Below, piece after piece: positions 34,589 through 40,786 of a stretch of 40,786 nt of DNA. Origin of the DNA: Verrucomicrobiota bacterium (lineage in GTDB: Bacteria; Verrucomicrobiota; Kiritimatiellia; RFP12; UBA1067); contig JAKJGY010000016.1 in assembly GCA_022704145.1 (NCBI GenBank), positions 1 through 40,786 on the forward strand, written 5' to 3'. How positions within the stretch are numbered: the stretch's first letter is position 1; every line of letters starts with the position of its first letter. A model generated the notes under the pieces. The model was given only the letters and a program-made list of their open reading frames with translations, did not search any database and had not been told where the DNA came from. The position numbers and the translations under genes are program-made.

Positions 34589-34793
34589 GGGCGTCACTAT
34601 ACGGGTTAACGGACGGGGTCGGCAAGTCATGTCTGAGGGCAAAGTGAGAGCGGTAGCCAAGGACGCGTGTTGGCTTATGGAGGGCTGGGTACAGCGCCTG
34701 GGACTTCGCATTATCGTAATCCGAGTTCGCGTTTCAGGAATTGCCAGCGGGGACTGGCCCCGGTTACGATGACAAACAGGGAGAACAACTGGG
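34589..34793. promoter_or_regulatory. Divergent promoter region between regulator and pectin-type locus
   Basis: This 205-base gap must hold the promoters for both directions. The only symmetry seen is weak: ATTATCGTAAT at 34710-34720 and GCCAG/CTGGC around 34743-34758. No -10/-35 pair is convincing. An operator for the XylR-like protein is expected here. Confidence 0.4.
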
Positions 34794-36143
34794 ATGAAAC
34801 AGTACAAGCAATGGCTCGGCCTGTTGGCCCTCCTTCTGGCTGTGGCCGTGAGGGCGGACGAGCGCGTGATCCCGGTGGAGATCCGGCGTTTCACCGGGGG
34901 CAGCGAACGGGAAGACAGCATGTGGAGCGGCCTGTATGCGGCCAAGAGCGGCAAGCTCTACATCGGGCTTTGCACGCATGCCGAGGCGGCGCACTTCTTC
35001 GAGTTTGATCCAGAGTCCGCGAAGATGACCCACATCGCGGACCTGACGGTTTTCAAAGGTGAGCGCGGCAAGGGGATCTGGACTTCGGGCAAGATTCATG
35101 TGCGGATGAGCGAAGATCCCGAAGGGCGCATCTACTTCGGCGATTTCTGCGAGGATACCGGCCCGGAGTGCATCGACCCTTCCAGCTACCGCGGGCCGCA
35201 CTGGTTCCGCTACGACCCGCGGCTCGGGAAGCTGGAGAATCTGGGGCAGGTCAACAGACGCTGGGGCCTGCTGGGGTGCGTGCTGGTGCCCCAGCATGAG
35301 CGGCTGTACGGTCTGGCCGAGGACGGGCACCTCTATGTTCTGGACCTGAAGACGCGGGTGACCACGGATCTGGGGCGCGTGGATGACTGGGACATCTGCC
35401 GCACGATCTTCGCGGACGACCAAGGCAACGTGTACGGCTCTTTCCCGATCGGCCGTATCTGGAAGTACGATGCCAAGCGCGGCCGCATCTTCGATCTGCG
35501 CGGGACGCGTCTGCCGCTGGATCCGCGGGCTACGCCGCGCACCATGTCCAACCCTATGCTGGACCGCAAGGTCTACTGGCGGGTCATCGAGTGGGAGCCC
35601 AAGGAGCGGGTGGCGTACGGGATCATCGTGGGCGACTCGCGGCTGTTCCGCTTTGACCCGCATGACGGGCCGGAGGGCTCTGTCAAGCCGCTGGAGCTGA
35701 TGTGCGCCGACCGTTATCTGAAGGCTGACCCGAGCCACATCCCGGTGGCCACGCTGGCGCTGACGATTACGCCCGGCCGCAAGCTGTATTACGCACCGGT
35801 GATTTCCGTGGCGTTCGACTATTCCGGAACCTCCTGGGATGTTGCGGACGAACGCAAGTTCACGGCGCACCTGACCGGCAAGGACGTGCCGCCCGAGTCG
35901 GTGCTGGTCGCGTACGATCTGGACAAGCGTGAGCGGCGGGAGCTGGGGCTGATGCGCGGACGGGACGGGCAGCGGGTGTTCGGGCTGGGCGGCGCGTGCA
36001 CGGGCCAGAAGGACGGTAAGCTCTACTTCGTGGGGGCGGTCGAGGAGCGTGACCCGAAGCGGGCCGCCAATAGGATCGACGGCAAATGGCCGTTTAGCCT
36101 CGGTCTGGTGAGCTACGCGCCGGAAGCGGGAGGTGCGGAATGA
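34794..36143 (+). CDS. Exported beta-propeller-like protein, first of a coupled pair
   Basis: The 449-residue protein has a signal peptide (MKQYKQWLGLLALLLAVAVR, then ADERV) and repeated four-strand blades with G-x-L-Y or G-x-I-Y followed by YD or FD turns: SGKLYIGLCTHAEAAHFFEF, EGRIYFGDFCED, ERLYGLAEDGHLYVLDLK, GNVYGSFPIGRIWKYD, GKLYFVGAVEERD. Six or seven blades seem likely. No catalytic residues are recognised. A propeller next to pectinase genes could be a lyase (oligogalacturonide lyases have this fold) or a binding protein. GGGAG precedes the ATG. The stop overlaps the next start as ATGA. Confidence 0.8.
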   Translation: MKQYKQWLGLLALLLAVAVRADERVIPVEIRRFTGGSEREDSMWSGLYAAKSGKLYIGLCTHAEAAHFFEFDPESAKMTHIADLTVFKGERGKGIWTSGKIHVRMSEDPEGRIYFGDFCEDTGPECIDPSSYRGPHWFRYDPRLGKLENLGQVNRRWGLLGCVLVPQHERLYGLAEDGHLYVLDLKTRVTTDLGRVDDWDICRTIFADDQGNVYGSFPIGRIWKYDAKRGRIFDLRGTRLPLDPRATPRTMSNPMLDRKVYWRVIEWEPKERVAYGIIVGDSRLFRFDPHDGPEGSVKPLELMCADRYLKADPSHIPVATLALTITPGRKLYYAPVISVAFDYSGTSWDVADERKFTAHLTGKDVPPESVLVAYDLDKRERRELGLMRGRDGQRVFGLGGACTGQKDGKLYFVGAVEERDPKRAANRIDGKWPFSLGLVSYAPEAGGAE

Positions 36144-37522
36144 AGCGGTCAGAGGTCGGAGGTCGGAGGTCGGAGGTCTCGCGCGTCGCGCGTCGCGCGT
36201 CGCGCGTCCTCGTTTCCGTGAGTCTCGCGGCGTTCGCCGTGGGCGTCGCCTCCATCGCGCACGCGCAGAAGTGGATCAATCCCAATTTCGACGCGCACCG
36301 GCTGGATTACCGGGATCTGGGATATCCGGACGTCAATGCCATCGAGGCGGATAACTCGCCGATCACCGCGTTGGTCACAGCCGAAAGCGGCATGGTCTAC
36401 GGCGCCACCAGCGGCAAGGACGCCGCCCACCTGTTCCTGTATGACCGCGCCATCAATAAGGTGCGCCCGCTCGGGCCTATCGAAGGCGCGAAGGGTGTGC
36501 ATCACGCTCTGGTGCAGGACAGCGACGGGACCCTGCTGATCGGCGGCGGGCTGAGCATGCTGGCGCCGGTGACGCTGACACAGGCGTTTCCGGGCGGTTT
36601 CCGGGCGATCGAGGAGCAGTTGTGGAAGGATATCGCCGCGCCCTATGTGGGGTACGAAGGCGGCCGGCTGTACCGGTATGATCCGCAGACCGGAGATGTC
36701 GGCGCACGGCTCCCGGGCGAGCCGTGTCCGTTACAAGTGCTGGGTGTGCCGGTCAAGGGCAACTCCATCTATGCCGTCGCGCTGGATCGCGCGGCGCGGA
36801 CGCTCTATGGCCTCTCCTATCCCGACGCGCGTTTTTTTGCGTGGGACCTCAAGAGTAACAGGACCGTGGCGGAGCTGCCGCTGTTGGCGCACAAGGTATA
36901 TTCAGGCCCTGAGCGTCATTGGCGCAGCGTGCCGCGCGCGCTGCACGTGGCGGCGGACGGGCGTGTCTATACCTCTGGCGATGACGGTCGTGTCGTCTAT
37001 TACGATCCTGCGGCGAGGAAGATCGTCGCGACGGAGATGCAGATCCCCGGCGAATATTTCGAGGCGTTCAACTACTACGGCTATCCGGTTCTGGAGGCCT
37101 GGCAGGCGGCGCCGGACGGAACCCTGTACGGCGCGACGTCCGACGGCTACCTGTTCCGTCTGGATAACGGGTACGGGCGGTTGGTGAATCTCGGCAAGCC
37201 GCGGCTGTCGCGCCGCGTGCGCGGCATGACGCTCGGACCGGATAACCGGCTGTACCTGCTCTGCGGCGAGTTCGAGGAGCCTTGCAAGCTGTTCAGCTAC
37301 GGGCTGGACGGAGAGGAAGGGTATCGCGACTGGGGCGGGCTCACGGTGGATCGCAGCCCGTACTACGCCAAACGCGGCTACAGCTTCGACGCGATGACTA
37401 CCGGCATCGACGGTACCCTATTTATGGGCGAAAGCGACCGGCGTGCCTGTCTCTACCTGTTCTTCCCGGGCGCGGCGCCTTTCCCCGGCGGTTTCAACCC
37501 GCAGAATCCGCGGCACAACTGA
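36140..37522 (+). CDS. Exported beta-propeller-like protein with heptamer repeats at its start
   Basis: This 460-residue protein overlaps the previous gene (ATGA, 36140-36143). The first 23 codons are made of tandem repeats (36147-36208) and give a basic leader, MKRSEVGGRRSEVSRVARRA, which flows into the hydrophobic core VLVSVSLAAFAVGVASIAHA. The rest shows propeller blades: SGMVYGATSGKDAAHLFLYD, GGRLYRYDPQTGDVGARLPG, RTLYGLSYPDARFFAWDLKS, DGRVYTSGDDGRVVYYDPAA, GTLYGATSDGYLFRLDNGYG. It resembles its upstream neighbour in style, so the pair may be paralogous or form a complex. Because seven is not a multiple of three, a change in repeat number would break the frame. The function is unknown; the pectin-type context suggests uronate-sugar handling. 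Confidence 0.8.
   Translation: MKRSEVGGRRSEVSRVARRASRVLVSVSLAAFAVGVASIAHAQKWINPNFDAHRLDYRDLGYPDVNAIEADNSPITALVTAESGMVYGATSGKDAAHLFLYDRAINKVRPLGPIEGAKGVHHALVQDSDGTLLIGGGLSMLAPVTLTQAFPGGFRAIEEQLWKDIAAPYVGYEGGRLYRYDPQTGDVGARLPGEPCPLQVLGVPVKGNSIYAVALDRAARTLYGLSYPDARFFAWDLKSNRTVAELPLLAHKVYSGPERHWRSVPRALHVAADGRVYTSGDDGRVVYYDPAARKIVATEMQIPGEYFEAFNYYGYPVLEAWQAAPDGTLYGATSDGYLFRLDNGYGRLVNLGKPRLSRRVRGMTLGPDNRLYLLCGEFEEPCKLFSYGLDGEEGYRDWGGLTVDRSPYYAKRGYSFDAMTTGIDGTLFMGESDRRACLYLFFPGAAPFPGGFNPQNPRHN
36147..36178 (+). repeat. Heptanucleotide tandem array GGTCGGA (about 4.5 copies)
   Basis: One GGTCAGA variant, three GGTCGGA units and a final GGTC. It begins seven bases after the A of the start codon of the 36140 gene, inside the reading frame. 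Confidence 0.9.
36181..36208 (+). repeat. Heptanucleotide tandem array GCGCGTC (4 copies)
   Basis: Four perfect GCGCGTC units, two bases after the first heptamer array and still within the signal peptide leader of the 36140 gene. Confidence 0.9.
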
Positions 37523-37592
37523 CGCGGGCGGGGCCTGTGTGACGAGGGCTGCGAGCGTGTTGCGGAGGCCATGTGTGAGGAGGGGCGATGTC

Positions 37593-37599
37593 GGGGAGG
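37593..37599 (+). promoter_or_regulatory. Ribosome binding site deciding the start at 37604
   Basis: GGGGAGG lies four bases before ATG 37604 and favours it over the in-frame ATG 37571. Confidence 0.6.
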
Positions 37600-37603
37600 C
37601 CAC

Positions 37604-39037
37604 ATGAGTAAGCGCATATGCAAGAGGCTGGTGTCGGCCGGGCTACTCACGCTCGCGGTGGCGGCAGGCTTGGCGGAGGTCCGCGAAGGCGGCAAGGTGA
37701 GGGCGCCGGAGGGCGCTGCGGCGGACAGGAAGACGTGGAGCCCGAAAGCCTATGGGGCCCAGGCCGACGGGGTGACGCTTGACACGCGGGCGATCCAGGC
37801 GGCGATCGACGCCTGCGCCGAGGCGGGGGGAGGTACGGTGCGGCTGTCGGACGGCATCTTCCTCTCCGGCACGATCCGGCTACGCTCGAACGTCACGCTG
37901 GCGCTGACCGGCGACGCGGTTCTGCGAGGGAGCGCGGACATCAGGGACTATGAGAGCATCACGCCGCAGGTCAACTATCTGTACCGGGCGCGCTTCACCA
38001 AGAGCCTGCTCTACGCCGAAAGGCAGGAGAACATCGGCCTGTCGGGCCAGGGTGTTATTGACGGGCAAGGTACGCTCTTTCCGGCAAAGGAAGGGGATGA
38101 CGGCGGCCGACCCTACCTGATCCGCTTCAGCGAGTGCAAGAAGGTCCGGGTCAGCGGGCTGCTGTTCCTGAATTCGGCGCGCTGGCTTTCGCACTACCTC
38201 GCCTGCGAGGACGTCGAGATCGAGCGGGTCACGATCCGCAGCCGCATCCGCGCGAACCGCGACGGCATGGACATCGACAGTTGTGACGGCGTGCGCATCC
38301 GCGACTGCGGCGTCTACAGCGGCGATGACGCCATCGTGCTGAAGTCGACGGTGTCCGGGCGGCCCTGCCGTAACGTGACGGTCAGCGACTGCCGGCTCTC
38401 CGGCGCGCCCGCCTGTCTGAAGCTGGGCACGGAGTCGCAGGGCGGTTTCGAGAACGTCTGTTTCCGAGACTGCTTCCTGTACGACGCTCGCGACGGGATC
38501 GCGATTGAGGAGGTCGACGGCGGCATCAACCGGAACGTGTGCGTGTCGAATATCGTCATGCGCGACGTGGAGACGCCGATCTTCATCCGGCTCGGCAACC
38601 GCGCGAACCCGGTGCCGGGTGACCCGGCGCCCGGCGTGGGCCTGTTGCGCGACATCACGATCCGGAACGTGGTGGCGGAAGGGGCGGGCAGGCACGGCTG
38701 TTCGATCACGGGCCTGCCCGGCCATCCCGTGGAGAACGTGACGCTGGAGGACATCCGCATCCGCTTCGCGGGCGGCGGCACGGCGGCGGACGCGGCCCGC
38801 CGGGTGCCGGAGAAGGAGTCCTCCTATCCGAAGGGCGATATGTTCGGTACGCTGCCGGCCTACGGCTTTTACGTGCGGCACGTGCGCGGGCTGAAGATGG
38901 CCGCGATACAGGTGTCGTTTGCGGGCGACGAGGCGCGGCCGGCCCTTGTGCTTGAGGATGTGCGCGGTTTCGTGCCGTCAGGCATCGAGGCGCAGGTCAA
39001 GCCGGGTGTCGAGAGTAGGGTGACGCGAGGGGAGTAG
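37604..39037 (+). CDS. GH28-family protein, divergent (polygalacturonase-like)
   Basis: From ATG 37604 the protein has 477 residues with a signal peptide (KRLVSAGLLTLAVAAGLAEV). The GH28 start pattern is clear: KAYGAQADGVTLDTRAIQAA, then GGGTVRLSDGIFLSGTIRLR. The parallel beta-helix carries NRDGMDIDSC and SGDDAIVLKS, supplying the first aspartate and the DD pair. The usual G-H-G after the DD pair is absent; the segment reads SGAPACLKLGTES, and R-I-K is replaced by DGIAIEEVDGG. Family members hydrolyse galacturonan or rhamnogalacturonan by inversion. The substitutions suggest a different subsite or substrate, such as a rhamnogalacturonan-type clade, or a non-hydrolytic role. It precedes a canonical GH28 gene by four bases. 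Confidence 0.82.
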   Translation: MSKRICKRLVSAGLLTLAVAAGLAEVREGGKVRAPEGAAADRKTWSPKAYGAQADGVTLDTRAIQAAIDACAEAGGGTVRLSDGIFLSGTIRLRSNVTLALTGDAVLRGSADIRDYESITPQVNYLYRARFTKSLLYAERQENIGLSGQGVIDGQGTLFPAKEGDDGGRPYLIRFSECKKVRVSGLLFLNSARWLSHYLACEDVEIERVTIRSRIRANRDGMDIDSCDGVRIRDCGVYSGDDAIVLKSTVSGRPCRNVTVSDCRLSGAPACLKLGTESQGGFENVCFRDCFLYDARDGIAIEEVDGGINRNVCVSNIVMRDVETPIFIRLGNRANPVPGDPAPGVGLLRDITIRNVVAEGAGRHGCSITGLPGHPVENVTLEDIRIRFAGGGTAADAARRVPEKESSYPKGDMFGTLPAYGFYVRHVRGLKMAAIQVSFAGDEARPALVLEDVRGFVPSGIEAQVKPGVESRVTRGE

Positions 39038-39041
39038 TCTG

Positions 39042-40433
39042 ATGTCGTTGAAAAGGCGAGCCTTTGTCAGTGGGGCGTTCGGCTGCGCCGCGTGGGCCGC
39101 GTCGGGGCTACGGCTGCGTGCGCAGCAGGCGTGCGCGCCGGTGCCGCCTTTCGGCATGACGCTTCCGGTCGCGCCAGAGTTCGCCGACCGTACGTTCGAC
39201 ATCCGCACGTACGGTGCAAATGCGGGCGGCGTCTCTGTCTGCACACAGGCGCTCGCGGCGGCGATCGCCGATTGTTCCAAGGCCGGCGGCGGGCGCGTGC
39301 GGGTGCCCGCGGGCGTGTGGCTGACGGGGCCGATCCACCTGAAGAGCAACGTCGAGCTGCATGTGGCGGAGGGCGCGGAGCTGCGCTTCAGCCAGAGGTT
39401 CGAAGACTACCTGCCGCCGGTCTATATGCAGCGCGGCGGCGTACGCTGTTTCGGCTACTCGCCGCTGATCTACGCATACCGGTGCGTGAACGTCGCGGTG
39501 ACGGGCAAGGGTACGCTGAACGGCCAGGGCGAGGTGTGGTGGCCCTGGAAGAAGCGGCAGCCGGGAATGACGCAACTGTTCAGGGCCGGGGCTGCGGGCG
39601 CGCCGGTCGAGCAGCGCGTGTTCGCCAGCGAGGAGGCGGGTGTGCGGCCGCCGTTCCTACAGCCGATCGAGTGTGCGAACGTGCTGCTGGAGGGGTTCAC
39701 AATCAACAGCGGGCCATCGTGGAACATCCATCCGGTCTGCTGCGACAACCTCATCGTGCGCGGCGTGAGCGTGGTGACTCACGGGCCGAACAACGACGGC
39801 ATCGACCCCGACTCATGCAAGAACGTCCTCGTCGAGGATTGCCTGCTGGACACGGGTGACGACTGCATCTGCCTCAAGGCCGGGCGTGACGAGGACGGCT
39901 GGGCGGTCGGCAAGCCGTGCGAGAACGTCGTCATCCGCCGGTGCCGTACCCGGCGCGGTCACGGCGGGGTGGTGTTCGGCAGCGAGATGTCGGCGGGCAT
40001 CCGAAACGTGTTCGTACATGGCTGCGCGTTCGATGGCACGGACATCGGGCTGCGCTTCAAGTCCCTCCCCGGGCGCGGCGGATATGTCGAGAGCATCTGG
40101 TGTCAGGACATCACGATGGACAACATCCGTGACGCGGCCGTCCACATGACCTTCCGCTACAGCAAGCCGGACTCGGCGTCGGGGGCGCAGCCGCGTTTCA
40201 GCGGGTTCCACATCCGCAACGTGACGTGCGCCAGTGCCAAGCGCGCGGTAGTGATTGAGGGGCTCGCTGAGAATCGGATGGCCGATATCACGTTAGAGAA
40301 AGTGCGCGTCGCGGCGAAAGGTGGCGTGTCTGCGGCGTATGTGAAGGGGCTGCGGCTCAAGGGGGTCGAGCTGGACGGTGTGGAGGGCGAACCCTTCCGG
40401 CTGGAGGCGTGCGAGGGTATCGAGCGCGGGTGA
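39042..40433 (+). CDS. GH28 polygalacturonase-like enzyme, canonical active site
   Basis: The 463-residue enzyme has a Tat-like leader (SLKRRAFVSGAFGCAAWAAS) and all GH28 active-site elements: PNNDGIDPDSC (N-x-D), DTGDDCICLKAG (DD), RRGHGGVVFGSE (GHG) and GLRFKS in place of R-I-K. The N-terminal pattern is FDIRTYGANAGGVSVCTQAL with GGGRVRVPAGVWLTGPIHLK. The long insertion around 145-205 (WWPWKKRQPG) is seen in pectate exo-enzymes. It probably hydrolyses galacturonic-acid linkages outside the cytoplasm. GGGGAG is placed seven bases before the ATG. Unlike its neighbour it keeps the histidine, so the two enzymes probably differ in substrate. Confidence 0.92.
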   Translation: MSLKRRAFVSGAFGCAAWAASGLRLRAQQACAPVPPFGMTLPVAPEFADRTFDIRTYGANAGGVSVCTQALAAAIADCSKAGGGRVRVPAGVWLTGPIHLKSNVELHVAEGAELRFSQRFEDYLPPVYMQRGGVRCFGYSPLIYAYRCVNVAVTGKGTLNGQGEVWWPWKKRQPGMTQLFRAGAAGAPVEQRVFASEEAGVRPPFLQPIECANVLLEGFTINSGPSWNIHPVCCDNLIVRGVSVVTHGPNNDGIDPDSCKNVLVEDCLLDTGDDCICLKAGRDEDGWAVGKPCENVVIRRCRTRRGHGGVVFGSEMSAGIRNVFVHGCAFDGTDIGLRFKSLPGRGGYVESIWCQDITMDNIRDAAVHMTFRYSKPDSASGAQPRFSGFHIRNVTCASAKRAVVIEGLAENRMADITLEKVRVAAKGGVSAAYVKGLRLKGVELDGVEGEPFRLEACEGIERG

Positions 40434-40464
40434 GCGGGGTTATAACACGAAGGGAGCGTAGGGC

Positions 40465-40786
40465 ATGAGTATCACGAGAAGGTGTTTCGGACGATGGGGC
40501 GTGGGGACGGCTGTCGCGGCGGCGGCTTGCGGGCCGGCCCGCCTGTGGGCGCAGGAGCAGGACGTGTTCGGGGCGTGCGGGCTGAAACTCGCCGGGAAGC
40601 TCAAGACGCGCCCCTCGGCGGAGATCAAGGCGTCACCGCTCTCGGTGGGCTACGAGACGCTCGACCGGCAGCACTTCGACCCGGCTAAGACGTACGCGCT
40701 CGCGGCGCAGCTCGGTGTGAAGTGGGCGCGCTGCCAGACCGGGTGGGCGCGCTGCGAGAAGGCGAAGGGAGTGTACGACTTTACGT
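40465..40786 (+). CDS. Start of an exported glycoside hydrolase (TIM-barrel type), cut by window edge
   Basis: ATG 40465 opens a frame that is uninterrupted to the right edge (107 residues). It begins with a twin-arginine-like leader (MSITRRCFGRWGVGTAVAAA). The mature part ASPLSVGYETLDRQHFDPAK, then YALAAQLGVKWARCQTGWAR and CEKAKGVYDF, is typical of the first strand and helix of clan-A glycoside hydrolases (GH39/GH42/GH5-like), where W-x-R and G-x-Y-D-F mark the barrel entrance. The catalytic glutamates lie outside. It follows the GH28 gene by 31 bases in the same direction and belongs to the pectin-type locus. The exact family cannot be decided. Confidence 0.7.
   Translation, partial: MSITRRCFGRWGVGTAVAAAACGPARLWAQEQDVFGACGLKLAGKLKTRPSAEIKASPLSVGYETLDRQHFDPAKTYALAAQLGVKWARCQTGWARCEKAKGVYDFT

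Noticed and set aside
36147..36208. CRISPR array
   Set aside because: The units are seven bases long and tandem, with no unique spacers.

Overview
The window is high-GC bacterial DNA. It looks like a chromosomal contig from a polysaccharide-degrading member of the Planctomycetes-Verrucomicrobia-Chlamydiae group, most likely Kiritimatiellota or a close Verrucomicrobia relative. That placement is inference: it rests on formylglycine-type sulfatases, secreted proteins with autotransporter-type beta-strand repeats, sialidase and pectinase genes, XylR-type regulation, and many short dispersed repeats between genes. There are no rRNA or tRNA genes and no CRISPR array that I can see.

Layout. (1) 1-2090 (+): the C-terminal part of a SNF2-type helicase that enters from the left edge. 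(2) 2209-8648 (-): a coupled pair, a DUF6288-like PDZ/HEAT-type secreted protein followed by a 1331-residue beta-helix and beta-strand-repeat protein. (3) 8649-13272: a mobile and decaying accessory stretch. It holds an IS110-family transposase with a hairpin-rich leader, flanked by inverted copies of dispersed repeats; a remnant of a DUF4143 ATPase; a toxin-antitoxin pair whose ParE-like toxin has lost its middle; a CE6-type esterase; and a frameshifted nucleotidyltransferase with a small partner. (4) 13273-14457 (-): a class C beta-lactamase-like serine hydrolase. (5) 14622-19184 (-): a 1520-residue SF1 helicase fused to a C-terminal PD-(D/E)XK nuclease, probably defence related and visibly lower in GC than its neighbours. 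(6) 19185-20490: repeats and a broken PA14/LamG gene.

(7) 20578-28548 (+): a sialoglycan locus. A secreted beta-strand-repeat protein is followed by sialidase, sialate O-acetylesterase, N-acylglucosamine 2-epimerase and an uncharacterised exported alpha-toroid protein. The last four are packed with overlapping stop and start codons (ATGA or TGATG). Together they suggest de-O-acetylation and release of sialic acid outside the cytoplasm, followed by amino-sugar interconversion inside.

(8) 28517-33305 (-): sulfatase and phosphatase genes (alkaline phosphatase, sulfatase, a frameshifted SGNH hydrolase and a truncated second sulfatase), with a XylR-like regulator upstream (33380-34588). (9) 34794-40786 (+), divergent from the regulator: a pectin-type locus of two translationally coupled secreted beta-propeller-like proteins, two GH28 enzymes and the start of another exported glycoside hydrolase that runs off the right edge.

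The most unusual theme is how dispersed repeats interact with genes. Two exported proteins begin inside repeat DNA (23910 and 36140). The second has two back-to-back heptanucleotide tandem arrays just after its start codon, which could make its expression phase variable. Other repeats sit at the break points of truncated genes and flank the IS110 element as nested inverted pairs.
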